Source: Bradyrhizobium sp. 132 (GTDB lineage Bacteria; Pseudomonadota; Alphaproteobacteria; Rhizobiales; Xanthobacteraceae). From it: a DNA stretch of 64,000 nucleotides. Under the pieces are notes generated by a model. That model was not told the DNA's origin, made no database searches, and was given only the letters and a program-made list of their open reading frames with translations. Of this stretch, positions 38,329 to 47,403 are shown in pieces. Where the stretch lies: contig NZ_JADPKY010000157.1 of assembly GCF_023074185.1 (NCBI RefSeq), forward strand, positions 109,955-173,954, given 5' to 3'. The stretch's first letter is position 1; every line of letters starts with the position of its first letter. Both the position numbers and the translations under genes were made by a program.

Positions 38329-40164
38329 CTAGAGATCGTCGCCGTCGGAACCGTCGGGCGGATCGTCACTGCCATAGTCGGCGTTAATATCGGATGCCGG
38401 CGCCTCGGGGGCAAGCCTGCGGACTTCGACGACCTTCGCACCCGGAAAACGCGACAGCACCTCCCGCACGCGCGGATCGGCCTCCGCAGTGCGCGCATGT
38501 TCCTGCTTGGCCGCCTGGTTCACCGACCGCAGCGTCGGCTGGCCTTGCTCGTTGGAGACGATCACGGTCCAGCGGCGCCCGGTCCACAGCTCGAATTTTC
38601 GCGCGAGGTCGGAAATCATGGTCTTGGAGGCGTTGGGCTCGAGCGCGACTTCCAGCCGGCCCTCCTCGAAACGGACGAGACGCATGTCGCCTTCGAGCGC
38701 GCCCTTGATCATGAGGTCGCGCCTCTGGCCGGCGAGCGCGACGAGCTGGGTGAAGCTCGTGACGCGCAGCGCGGGCGTCGCGCCTTGCGGGTCAGCGGCG
38801 GGCGCTGCCATCTGCGGACGGGCCCCACCGCCGCCGCCAAACGAGGACGGAGACGAATTCGGCATGCGAACGGGCGCAGCGGACGCAACCGGCGCGCTAC
38901 GCGCGGCACCGCCACCGCTCACGACCGGCGAACCGCCTCCGCCCTGCTCCAGCATCTTGAGCGCCTCGTCCGGCGTCGGCAGGTCGGCGACATAGGCGAT
39001 GCGCACCAGCACCATCTCGGCGGCTGCCGCGGGCCGCGTCGCGGCCTGCACCTCGGTGATGCCCTTGAGCAGCATCTGCCACATCCGCGACAGCACGCGC
39101 ATCGAGATCTTCGAGGCGAAATCCCGCGCGCGCACGCGCTCGGTCTCGCCATAGGCGACGTTGTCGGCGGTCGCCGGCACGATCTTCACGCGGGTGACGA
39201 AATTGACGAACTCGGCGAGATCCGAGAGCACGACGATCGGATCGGCGCCGACGTCGTACTGGTCGCGGAACTCCCTGAAGGCGCTGGCGATGTCGCCACG
39301 CGCCAGAGAGTCAAAAAGGTCGATGACGCGGGTGCGGTCGGCGAGCCCCAGCATCTGCCTGATAGCATCGGCCTTCACGGTGCCTGCTGCATGCGCGATC
39401 GCCTGATCGAGCAGCGAGAGCGAATCGCGCACCGAGCCTTCCGCTGCGCGCGCGATGATTCCGAGCGCCTCCGGCTCGATCTCGACGTTTTCCTTGGCCG
39501 CGATGTTGGCGAGATGCTTCATCAGCACGTCGGCCTCGACCCGGCGCAGGTCGAAACGCTGGCAGCGCGACAGCACCGTGACCGGAACCTTGCGGATCTC
39601 CGTCGTGGCGAACACGAATTTGGCGTGCTCCGGAGGTTCTTCCAGCGTCTTCAGGAACGCGTTGAACGCCGCCGTCGACAGCATGTGGACTTCGTCGATG
39701 ATGTAGACCTTGTAGCGGGCGCTGGCCGGCGCGTAGCGCACGCTGTCATTGATCTGGCGGACGTCGTCGACGCCGGTATGCGAGGCCGCGTCCATCTCCA
39801 GCACGTCCATGTGCCGGCTTTCCATGATCGCCTGGCAGTGCACGCCGAGCGTCGGCATGTGGACGGTCGGGCCCTTCACCGAATTATCCGGCATCTCGTA
39901 GTTGAGCGCACGGGCAAGAATGCGCGCGGTGGTGGTCTTGCCGACCCCGCGAACGCCGGTGAGGATCCAGGCCTGCGGAATGCGGCCGGTCTCGAACGCA
40001 TTGGAGACGGTGCGGACCACAGCCTCCTGGCCGATCAGATCGTCGAACGAGGAAGGGCGGTATTTCCGCGCCAGCACCCGGTAGGGCGTTCCCGGCTGGG
40101 CGCCGAGGGCAAAGCCGGCCTGGCTGGCGCTATCGGAATTGGGAGGGGCGCCGGCGTCGGTCAT
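38329..40164 (-). CDS. dnaX: DNA polymerase III subunits gamma/tau
   Basis: 611 residues. AAA+ clamp-loader core: RVLARKYRPSSFDDLIGQ, Walker A GVRGVGKTTTAR (near 70), Walker B IIDEVHML (near 160) and sensor 1/Arg-finger TEIRKVPVTVLSRCQRFD. The zinc-binding cysteines of E. coli DnaX are mostly gone (PTVHMPTLGVHCQAIMES keeps one), as is usual in alphaproteobacteria. A Gly/Pro/Ala linker (about 420-470) precedes the tau C-terminal domain. No obvious slippery frameshift site was noted. Upstream of ybaB-recR; the SRP RNA gene is just upstream on the same strand. Confidence 0.96.
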   Translation of the reverse strand: MTDAGAPPNSDSASQAGFALGAQPGTPYRVLARKYRPSSFDDLIGQEAVVRTVSNAFETGRIPQAWILTGVRGVGKTTTARILARALNYEMPDNSVKGPTVHMPTLGVHCQAIMESRHMDVLEMDAASHTGVDDVRQINDSVRYAPASARYKVYIIDEVHMLSTAAFNAFLKTLEEPPEHAKFVFATTEIRKVPVTVLSRCQRFDLRRVEADVLMKHLANIAAKENVEIEPEALGIIARAAEGSVRDSLSLLDQAIAHAAGTVKADAIRQMLGLADRTRVIDLFDSLARGDIASAFREFRDQYDVGADPIVVLSDLAEFVNFVTRVKIVPATADNVAYGETERVRARDFASKISMRVLSRMWQMLLKGITEVQAATRPAAAAEMVLVRIAYVADLPTPDEALKMLEQGGGGSPVVSGGGAARSAPVASAAPVRMPNSSPSSFGGGGGARPQMAAPAADPQGATPALRVTSFTQLVALAGQRRDLMIKGALEGDMRLVRFEEGRLEVALEPNASKTMISDLARKFELWTGRRWTVIVSNEQGQPTLRSVNQAAKQEHARTAEADPRVREVLSRFPGAKVVEVRRLAPEAPASDINADYGSDDPPDGSDGDDL

Positions 40165-40271
40165 CGGTCGATCCGCAATGGAATGTCTTTCAGCCGGCGT
40201 TTGCGGAAAGGAGCGCGCTGGCGGTTTTGCGCCGGCGCAATTCGCTCGAAAAACAAGTAGGAGACTGACGA

Positions 40272-40366
40272 GCGACCCGATCCGGACCTCGTTAGGGCTG
40301 CTTCCTTCCGGACCTGACCCGGTTGGCGAGTGGCTCGTCCACCGCCAATCTCCCGGTCCCTATTTG
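40272..40366 (-). ncRNA. ffs: Small signal recognition particle RNA (4.5S)
   Basis: The nearly invariant apical loop core GGTCAGGTCCGGAAGGAAGC is present on the minus strand, flanked by stems that pair (CCACTCGCCAACC side with the opposite strand, and GACC/GGGTC at the base). Size about 95 nt. It binds Ffh for co-translational targeting. Ends are approximate. Confidence 0.88.
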
Positions 40367-40458
40367 GGGCCAAAAGGGCCGGAAAGCAAGCGGGTATGCG
40401 TCGGTCCCGCGCACCCGGCGGGGCGGCCCGTCGAACCATTTGGGCCGCTGACAACGGC

Positions 40459-41458
40459 TCAGGGTCCGCTGCCTGGAACCTCCGTGATTCGCGCAAATCG
40501 CTTGCGGTACTCCGCGGGCGTCACGCCGACGTGACGATGGAATGCGCGGCGCAGCGTATCGGCGTCGGCAAATCCACAATGCAGCGCCACCTGCTTCGGG
40601 GCTTCATTGCCAAACTCGAGCAGCCGTCGCGCCGCGTTGACGCGGGCCTCTTCGACCCAGGTCGCAGGCGTGACCCCCACCTCGGCGCGGAACAGCCGCG
40701 CAAAATGCCTCGGGCTGAGCTCCATGCGCGTCGCCAGGCTGGCAACGCTGTGATCCAGCGGGATTGGCGGCGACCCAGCGCTGCAGCTCCTGCAGCGCGG
40801 CGCGGCCGGCGGGGACAACCTCGCCCTTGCGGGTGAACTGCATCTGCCCACCCGGGCGCTTGAAGAACATCACGAGCTGGCTTGCGACCTTCATGGCCGT
40901 ATCGCGTCCGAGATCTTCCTCGACCAGTGCCAGCGCGAGATCGAGCCCCGCAGTCACGCCGGCGGCTGTGCGGAGCTTTCCGTCGATGACGTAGATGGCA
41001 TCCTTGTCCACCGTGACCGATGGGAATCTGCTGGCCAGCATGTCTGCGACCGCCCAATGCGTCGTGACCCGCCTGCCATCCAGAAGACCGGCGGCGGCAA
41101 GAAAGAACGCCCCGCTGCACACCGAGCCGAATCTACGGGTCCTCGAAGCCCGTCGCCGAAGCCAGTCGACCACGCGTCCATCCGCAGGGACTTCGGCGGC
41201 GTTCGGGCATCCCGCCACCAGCAAGGTGTCGATGGGGTCCTGGAAGTCACGGTCGACGATCCGGTCAGGCATCAGCCGGATGCCTGAGGAGCTGCGGATC
41301 GGCCCCGGCTCCGCGCCGCCCACGAACAAGGCATAGGCCGGATAGCCGGCCTGCACGTTCGCTTCGGCAAACACGTCGAGTGGTCCGGCAACGTCGAGCA
41401 ACTGCACTCCCGGCAGCGCCACGATCACGATCGTTCTTGGCTTCGGTTTCGCGCCCAT
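40459..41458 (-). pseudogene. GlxA-family AraC-type regulator with frameshift
   Basis: The 5' frame gives a DJ-1/PfpI-like amidase domain (IVIVALPGVQLLDVAGPLD, FGSVCSGAFFLAAAG, TTHW) through LQELQRWVAANP. At about 40762 the sequence shifts frame and continues DHSVASLATRMELSPRHFAR and WVEEARVNAARRLLE to the AraC signature GFADADTLRRAFHRHVGVTP. Together about 333 residues, full length for GlxA regulators. One base restores the frame, so either a fresh mutation or an assembly error. Divergent from the HD-domain gene. Confidence 0.8.
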
Positions 41459-41561
41459 GGCCGCCTCGGTCCGGATTTGTCCGTTTTAGACGCATTACGT
41501 CGATTCCAGACAGACTAGCCGGGATTTACGATGCACGCGACCGAAATTTCAGGAGCTGATC

Positions 41562-42203
41562 ATGTCAGACATCATCGAGGCCACCGTCATTCCCGACAGC
41601 AGGCTGGCGCGTGCCATCACCGAATACATCCGCGACACCGAAACCGACCTGCTCTTCAACCATTCCAGCCGCGTCTACCAATTCGGCGCGATAGCGGGCG
41701 TCCGCCGCGGACTGACATTCGACCGCGAACTGCTTTACGCCGGCGCCATGTTTCACGACATCGGCCTGATGCCGCACCATGGCAGCAAGCACGAGCGGTT
41801 CGAGGTCGACGGCGCGCACGCCGCGCGCGCGTTCCTGCGTAGCCACGGCATTTCGGAAGCCGATGCCTACACCGTCTGGACCGCGATCGCCCTGCACACG
41901 ACGCCGGGCGTCCCTCAGCACATGCACCCTGTCGTCGCGCTGGTGACCGCAGGCGTCGAGATGGACGTTCTCGGACTGACCTACGGCGAATATTCCGACG
42001 AAGAGCGCACGGCAGTCGTGAAGGCGTTTCCGCGCACACCGCACTTCAAGGAAGACATCATCCAGGCCTTCTACGACGGCATCAAGCACCGGCCGGATAC
42101 GACGTTCGGCAACGTCAAGGCCGATGTCATCGCCGACAAGGAGCCGCATTTCCATCGTGGCAATTTCTGCAGCGTCATCCGCAACTCCCATTGGCACGGC
42201 TGA
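41562..42203 (+). CDS. HD-domain hydrolase (cyanamide-hydratase-like)
   Basis: 213 residues. The HD metal site is made by HSSRVYQFG, the FHDIGLMPHH doublet (near 67-73), and HTTPGVPQH with a later Asp. It resembles the Ddi2/urea-carboxylase-associated HD family, in which cyanamide hydratase and many uncharacterised hydrolases fall. It is divergent from the GlxA-type regulator gene, which probably controlled it, and 57 bp upstream of the catalase gene. Substrate unproven. Confidence 0.8.
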   Translation: MSDIIEATVIPDSRLARAITEYIRDTETDLLFNHSSRVYQFGAIAGVRRGLTFDRELLYAGAMFHDIGLMPHHGSKHERFEVDGAHAARAFLRSHGISEADAYTVWTAIALHTTPGVPQHMHPVVALVTAGVEMDVLGLTYGEYSDEERTAVVKAFPRTPHFKEDIIQAFYDGIKHRPDTTFGNVKADVIADKEPHFHRGNFCSVIRNSHWHG

Positions 42204-42259
42204 ACGCACTTCGTGCCCGTTGCAAATCCGCGCCTCAATCACCGATCAGGAAGTACGAC

Positions 42260-43753
42260 ATGAGCGATAAACGCCCCCACCTCACGCACGCGACGGGAGC
42301 TCCCGTCAGCGACAATCTCAACATCATGACCGCCGGCCGCCGTGGCCCCGCATTGTTGCAGGATGTCTGGCTGATCGAGAAGCTCGCCCATTTCGATCGC
42401 GAGGTGATTCCCGAGCGACGCATGCATGCCAAGGGATCCGGCGCCTTCGGGACCTTCACGGTCACCCATGACATCTCAGGCTATACCAAGGCGAGGATCT
42501 TCTCAGAGATCGGCAAGGTGACGCCGATGTTCGCGCGCCTCTCGACGGTCGCCGGCGAGCGCGGCGCGGCCGACGCCGAGCGCGACATCCGCGGCTTTGC
42601 GCTCAAGTTCTACACCGAGGAAGGCAATTGGGACATGGTGGGCAACAACACGCCCGTGTTCTTCTTCCGCGATCCGCTGCGCTTTCCCGACCTCAATCAT
42701 GCGATCAAGCGCGATCCCCGGACCGGAATGCGCAGCGCCGACAACAATTGGGACTTCTGGACGCTGTTACCGGAAGCCCTGCATCAGGTCACCATCGTGA
42801 TGAGCGAGCGCGGCCTTCCCAGAAGCTTCCGGCATATGCATGGCTTCGGCAGCCACACCTACAGCTTCATCAATGCCGCCAATGAGCGGACCTGGGTGAA
42901 ATTTCACTTCCGGACGGAGCAAGGCGTCGAAAACCTGACTGATGCCGAGGCTGAAGCACTCATCGGCAAGGACCGCGAGACTCACCAGCGCGACCTGTTC
43001 GAGAGCATCGAACGCGGCGATTTCCCGCGCTGGACGATGTTCGTGCAGATCATGACCGACGATCAGGCCAAGGCATTTGCCTTCAACCCGTTCGACCTGA
43101 CCAAGGTCTGGCCCAAGGCGGACTTCCCACTGGTCGAGGTCGGCTATTTCGAACTGAACCGCAATCCGGAAAATGTCTTCGCCGAGGTCGAGCAGGCATC
43201 CTTCTCGCCGGCTCATGTCGTTCCGGGCATCGGCTTCTCGCCCGACAAGATGCTGCAGGCAAGGCTGTTCTCCTACGGAGACGCGGCGCGCTATCGCCTC
43301 GGCGTCAACCATCATCTGATCCCGGTCAACGCGCCGAAATGTCCGTATCACAGCTACCATCGCGACGGCGCAATGCGGACCGACGGCAATCTCGGGGGCA
43401 CGCCGACCTACTTCCCGAACAGCCGCGGCGAATGGACGGACCAGTCCGATCTCAACGAGCCGCCGCTCGAGATCGACGGTGCAGCGGCACATTGGGATCA
43501 CCGCATCGACGACGATCATTATCGGCAGCCCGGCGACCTCTTTCGCAAGATGAACGCTGAGCAGCGGCAGGCCTTGTTCGACAACACGGCGCGCGCTGTC
43601 GGAGCGGCGGCCATCCCGATCCAGGAACGGCACATCGCCAATTGCACCAGAGCCGATCCCGCCTACGGCGCGGGCGTCCGCGACGCGTTGACGCGTCTTG
43701 CGACTGTTCGCGCCAAGGCTGCAAAAAAGGCTGCAGAAAAGGCTACAGAATAG
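42260..43753 (+). CDS. katA: Monofunctional haem catalase (small-subunit type)
   Basis: 497 residues. Distal His in FDREVIPERRMHAKGSGAFG, distal Asn in GFALKFYTEEGNWDMVGNN, FFFRDPLRFPD, and the proximal-ligand Tyr in RLFSYGDAARYRLGVNH, all in the right order. Length fits clade 3 small-subunit catalases that also bind NADPH. The C-terminus carries a Lys/Ala-rich tail (KAAKKAAEKATE), which is unusual. GGAA ribosome site before the ATG; a strong terminator follows. Detoxifies hydrogen peroxide in the cytoplasm. Confidence 0.96.
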   Translation: MSDKRPHLTHATGAPVSDNLNIMTAGRRGPALLQDVWLIEKLAHFDREVIPERRMHAKGSGAFGTFTVTHDISGYTKARIFSEIGKVTPMFARLSTVAGERGAADAERDIRGFALKFYTEEGNWDMVGNNTPVFFFRDPLRFPDLNHAIKRDPRTGMRSADNNWDFWTLLPEALHQVTIVMSERGLPRSFRHMHGFGSHTYSFINAANERTWVKFHFRTEQGVENLTDAEAEALIGKDRETHQRDLFESIERGDFPRWTMFVQIMTDDQAKAFAFNPFDLTKVWPKADFPLVEVGYFELNRNPENVFAEVEQASFSPAHVVPGIGFSPDKMLQARLFSYGDAARYRLGVNHHLIPVNAPKCPYHSYHRDGAMRTDGNLGGTPTYFPNSRGEWTDQSDLNEPPLEIDGAAAHWDHRIDDDHYRQPGDLFRKMNAEQRQALFDNTARAVGAAAIPIQERHIANCTRADPAYGAGVRDALTRLATVRAKAAKKAAEKATE

Positions 43754-43789
43754 GATCGGCCGATCCTGACCGACCTCTCGTCGTCTTCG

Positions 43790-43823
43790 GCGAACGGCAC
43801 CGACAGGTGCCGTTCGCATTTTT
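43790..43823 (+). terminator. Rho-independent terminator after catalase
   Basis: A perfect 12-bp stem GCGAACGGCACC / GGTGCCGTTCGC with GACA loop, followed directly by ATTTTT. Textbook intrinsic terminator 36 nt after the stop. Confidence 0.92.
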
Positions 43824-43826
43824 AAA

Positions 43827-44186
43827 GCGAGCCACCGAAGCCTCTCAATTTTTTCGCGAAAATAGCTTGAACCGAGCCGCTCGCCGGGCCGTGCCAGGCA
43901 TCGCCGCGCCACTCTCGCACCAGGCGCAGATGCGGACATTCGCCTCGGAATGCGTCACGCCGATAGGCTCCGTGCCTATCTTCGAGGCCCGCTCATCCCT
44001 GAGGCAATCGAGTCTTGACAGGGCCCGCCCGGCAGCGCCTTTCTATGAAATCCTGCCGGAACCAAAACAAAGGGTGCGCGAAAGTCCGATCCATATCATT
44101 TTTCAGCCGGCTGACGCCGATTGATGGGAATTTTCGCGCAAGATCAATCACACACCTTCATCCAACCAGAAAAGCGATTCCTCAAA
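43827..44186. other. Promoter-containing intergenic region upstream of the ABC transporter operon
   Basis: 360 bases. An open frame runs through part of it from inside the catalase gene but has no start or family similarity. The AT-richer stretch around 44090-44180 probably holds the promoter of the transporter operon. No clear operator seen. Confidence 0.4.
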
Positions 44187-45035
44187 ATGGTTACACGTCG
44201 TGATGTCGCATCGATTGTCGGACTTGGCGCGATGGCTGCGGCCACGCTGGCCTCCCCGGCCGTGGCGCAGACCGCAGCGGATCCCAACGAATCGACCTTC
44301 GCCCGCATTCGCCGCACCAAGAAGATGCGGATCGGCGCGGTCGGCGGCGGCGCGCCCTATTACATGAAGGACCTCGCCAGCGGCCAGTGGAAGGGTTTTT
44401 ACGTCGACATCGCCAAGGCGCTCGCCGACGACATGGAGGCCGAGCTCGACATCACCGAGACCACCTGGGGCAATTCGGTGCTCGATCTCCAATCCAACAA
44501 GATCGACATCTTCTTCGGCCTCAACCCGACCCCGAAACGCGCGCTGGTGGTCGACTTCTCGGTGCCGGTCTTCAACAACGCCTTCGGCATCCTCTGCAAG
44601 AAGGATTTCAAGCCGAAGAGCTGGGCCGAGCTCAACTCGCCCGACGTCAAGATCGCCGTCGACCAAGGCTCGTCGCACGACCAGGTGGTCAGCCGCCTGA
44701 CGCCGAAGGCGCAGATATCGCGCCTGAAGTCCGCCGACGACGCCACCGCCGCGCTCCAGACCGGCCGCGTCGACGCGCAGTGCCTGATCACCATGCTGTC
44801 GCTGACCGTCCTGAAGAAGAATCCCTCGCTCGGCCAGTTCGTGCTGCCGACGCCGATCTTCGCCACGACGTCCAATGCCGGCTTCCGCCGCGAGAGCGAC
44901 AAGACCTGGCGCGACTACGTCAACACCTGGATCGACTTCAACAAGGGCCTCGGCTTCATCCGCAACGCGATCATCACCAACATGGAGCTGGTGGGCGTGA
45001 CCGAAGCGGACATTCCGCCGGGTGTTTCGCTGTAA
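44187..45035 (+). CDS. Amino-acid-type ABC transporter substrate-binding protein
   Basis: 282 residues from MVTRRDVASIVGLG. The signal sequence has a TRRD twin-arginine-like n-region and ends AVAQ. SBP family 3 features: MRIGAVGGGAPYYMKD, WKGFYVDIAKALADDM, LQSNKIDIFFGLNPTPKRA (near 105) and PVFNNAFGILCKKD. Such proteins bind polar amino acids or related compounds in the periplasm. First gene of an operon with permease, ATPase, SDR and an enolase-superfamily enzyme, so the ligand may be a modified amino acid or dipeptide. Confidence 0.92.
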   Translation: MVTRRDVASIVGLGAMAAATLASPAVAQTAADPNESTFARIRRTKKMRIGAVGGGAPYYMKDLASGQWKGFYVDIAKALADDMEAELDITETTWGNSVLDLQSNKIDIFFGLNPTPKRALVVDFSVPVFNNAFGILCKKDFKPKSWAELNSPDVKIAVDQGSSHDQVVSRLTPKAQISRLKSADDATAALQTGRVDAQCLITMLSLTVLKKNPSLGQFVLPTPIFATTSNAGFRRESDKTWRDYVNTWIDFNKGLGFIRNAIITNMELVGVTEADIPPGVSL

Positions 45036-45082
45036 GGTGTGATGAGTTCGGGTCGAGCTCAGCCCGCAAGGCGCGGTGCGCT

Positions 45083-45176
45083 CCCTCTCCCGCTTGCGGG
45101 AGAGGGTCGGGGTGAGGGTGTCTCCACAACCAAGAACCCCCGTGAGGACAGAGCCCTCACCCGCAAGCGGGAGAGG
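45083..45176. repeat. Inverted-repeat extragenic element, family F
   Basis: CCTCTCCCGCTTGCGGGAGAG at the left and CACCCGCAAGCGGGAGAGG at the right are inverted copies about 50 bp apart. It lies between the binding-protein and permease genes and may stabilise or attenuate the upstream transcript, as REP elements do in E. coli binding-protein operons. Confidence 0.8.
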
Positions 45177-45194
45177 TGAAGCAAGAAAGCACGC

Positions 45195-45857
45195 ATGTAT
45201 CAGTGGGACTTCAGCATCCTCTGGAGCTATCGCTGGCTCTTTCTCAACGGGCTCGGCGTCACCGTCGGCTTCACCGTGGTCATCGTCGTGCTCGGTCTCG
45301 TATTCGGCCTGTTCGGCGCCTTCGGCACCCTGTCGCGCTTCAAGGCGGTGCGTTTGCTCGCGCTGACCTTCATCGAGGCGTTCCGGTGCACGCCGATCCT
45401 GGTGCAGCTGATCTGGTTCTATTACGCGCTGCCGATCCTGGCCGGAGTCGAGATGACGCCGATCACGGCCTCGGCGCTGGCGCTCTCGCTCTATGGCGGT
45501 TCGTTCTATTCGGAGATCATCCGCGGCGGCATCATCTCGATCGACCGTGGCCAGTCCGAAGCCGGCGCCGCGCTGGGCATGACGCCGGGACAGAGCATGA
45601 GGCGCATCGTGCTGCCGCAGGCAATCAAGCGCATGATCCCGGCGCTGATGAACCAATCGATCATCCAGTTCAAGAACACCTCCCTGGTCTCGGTACTGGC
45701 GGTGCCCGACCTGGTCTATCAGAGCCAGGTCGCGGCCCATGACAGCTACCGTCCGCTGGAGACCTACACCGCCGTCGCGGTCGCCTATGCGGCAATCCTG
45801 ATTCCCCTGACCATCATGGTCCGGCGCGGCGAGAAGCGACTGGCGGTCAGCGAATGA
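45195..45857 (+). CDS. Amino-acid-type ABC transporter permease
   Basis: 220 residues, five to six membrane helices. The HisMQ-type signature EAFRCTPILVQLIWFYY (near 60) and the EAA loop SEAGAALGMTPGQSMRRIVLPQA (near 118) that docks on the ATPase are clear. One permease gene only, so it probably homodimerises. Its stop overlaps the ATPase start (ATGA). Function as inner-membrane channel for the substrate bound by the protein encoded upstream. Confidence 0.94.
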   Translation: MYQWDFSILWSYRWLFLNGLGVTVGFTVVIVVLGLVFGLFGAFGTLSRFKAVRLLALTFIEAFRCTPILVQLIWFYYALPILAGVEMTPITASALALSLYGGSFYSEIIRGGIISIDRGQSEAGAALGMTPGQSMRRIVLPQAIKRMIPALMNQSIIQFKNTSLVSVLAVPDLVYQSQVAAHDSYRPLETYTAVAVAYAAILIPLTIMVRRGEKRLAVSE

Positions 45858-46648
45858 GCGACACGTCGAAAATCGAGATCCGCGGCCTGCGCAAGAGCTT
45901 TGGCAGCAACGAGGTTTTGAAGAGCATCAGCCTGGACGTCGCCAAGGGCGGCGTCGTGGCGCTGATCGGACCGTCCGGCTCCGGCAAGTCGACGCTGCTC
46001 CGCTGCGTCAATCTCCTGGTGACGCCCGACGGCGGCAGCGTTCGCGTCGGCGACACGCGCTTCTCGTTCGGAGAGAGTACGAAGCTCCCCGATGTGAAGA
46101 CGCTGGCACGATTCCGCGCCACCACCGGCATGGTGTTCCAGCACTTTAATCTGTTTCCGCACATGACGACGCTCCAGAACGTGATGGAGGGACCGATCAC
46201 GGTGCGCCGCATGGCCAAGGCTGACGCCGAGAAGCTGGCGCGGGCCCAGCTTGCCAAGGTGGGGCTTGCGGAGAAGGCGGACCAATATCCGGCAACGCTG
46301 TCCGGCGGACAGAAGCAGCGCGTCGCGATCGCCCGCGCGCTCGCCATGGAGCCGGACGTGATGCTGTTCGATGAGGCGACCTCTGCGCTCGACCCCGAGT
46401 TGGTCGGCGAGGTGCTCGCCGTCATTCAGCGCCTTGCCTCCGAAGGCATGACCATGGTGATCGTGACCCACGAGATCGCCTTTGCCCGCGAAGTCGCCGA
46501 CCGCCTGATCTTCATGCGCGACGGCGTCGTGGTCGAGGAAGGCCCGGCGCGACAAGTGATCGACAATCCGCAGCAAGCGGCGACGCGCGCCTTCCTCAGC
46601 CATTTCCACCGCACCGGCACGCTTCCGCCGGCCAACGCAACAACGTGA
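45854..46648 (+). CDS. Amino-acid-type ABC transporter ATP-binding protein
   Basis: 264 residues. Walker A GPSGSGKSTLLRC (near 38), Q-loop VFQHFNLFPH, signature LSGGQKQRVAIARAL (near 150), Walker B VMLFDEATSALDP and H-loop VTHE. This is the HisP/GlnQ subgroup serving polar amino-acid importers. Overlaps the permease gene by 4 nt and its stop overlaps the SDR start (TGATG), showing tight coupling of the five-gene unit. Confidence 0.96.
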   Translation: MSDTSKIEIRGLRKSFGSNEVLKSISLDVAKGGVVALIGPSGSGKSTLLRCVNLLVTPDGGSVRVGDTRFSFGESTKLPDVKTLARFRATTGMVFQHFNLFPHMTTLQNVMEGPITVRRMAKADAEKLARAQLAKVGLAEKADQYPATLSGGQKQRVAIARALAMEPDVMLFDEATSALDPELVGEVLAVIQRLASEGMTMVIVTHEIAFAREVADRLIFMRDGVVVEEGPARQVIDNPQQAATRAFLSHFHRTGTLPPANATT

Positions 46649-47403
46649 TGCCAGATATCGATCGCGCCTATCTCGTCACCGGCGCCGCCAGCGGCATCGG
46701 CCGCGCCACCGCAAAACTGCTCGCCGCCCCCGGCAACGCTTTGCTGCTGCACACGCGCTCCAATGCAGCCGGCCTCGACGCCACGGCGGCGGAAGCCGAA
46801 GCGCAAGGCGCGATCGTCGCAAAATGCCTCGGCGATCTCGCTGAAGAAACAGCCGCCACCGACGCCATCGCCGCCGCCCAAGTCGCCTTTGGGCGGCTCG
46901 ATGGATTGATCCTGGTCGGCGGGCATGCCCGCCGCGGCAGCGCGATCGGCACGCCGGCGGATCAGTTCCACCAGGCGATGGACGAATCGGCGCTGGCGTT
47001 CACGCGCCTGGTCGACGCCGCGCTCCCGCTGTTGCGGGCGGGACACGATGCGCGGATCGTCGCGGTGTCGTCGTTCGTGGCGCATGCGATCCGGCCTGAA
47101 TTCGCGCCGTTCGCCGCGACCGCCGCAAGCCGCGCCGCGCTCGAAGTCCTGGTGCGCCTCACTGCGGTCGAGCTCGCCCAGGACGGCATCACCGTCAACG
47201 CGGTCGCGCCGGGCCTCATCCTCAAGGACAGACCGAGCGAGAGCAGGCTTTCGCCCGAGCAGATCGCCGCAACCGAGGCGCTGATCCCGATGGGGCGTCG
47301 CGGACGACCGGAGGAAGTCGCCGAGATCATCGCCTTCCTGGCGTCACCAAAAGCATCCTACGTCACCGGCCAGGTTTGGCACGTCAATGGAGGCCTGACA
47401 TGA
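46648..47403 (+). CDS. SDR-family protein with altered catalytic Tyr/Lys
   Basis: 251 residues. Cofactor loop TGAASGIG, a glycine-rich VGGHARRG where NAG normally stands, a Ser in AVSSF and a C-terminal YVTGQVWHVNGGLT typical of classical SDRs. The YxxxK pair is missing: the aligned segment reads FAATAASRAALE, with Thr for Tyr and Arg for Lys by my alignment. It may have lost reductase chemistry or use another general base. Coupled to the ABC ATPase upstream and by an ATGA overlap to the enolase-superfamily gene downstream. Confidence 0.85.
   Translation: MPDIDRAYLVTGAASGIGRATAKLLAAPGNALLLHTRSNAAGLDATAAEAEAQGAIVAKCLGDLAEETAATDAIAAAQVAFGRLDGLILVGGHARRGSAIGTPADQFHQAMDESALAFTRLVDAALPLLRAGHDARIVAVSSFVAHAIRPEFAPFAATAASRAALEVLVRLTAVELAQDGITVNAVAPGLILKDRPSESRLSPEQIAATEALIPMGRRGRPEEVAEIIAFLASPKASYVTGQVWHVNGGLT

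Noticed and set aside
43642..44124. 160-codon plus-strand frame after catalase
   Set aside because: Starts inside the catalase gene, crosses a strong terminator and shows no domain.
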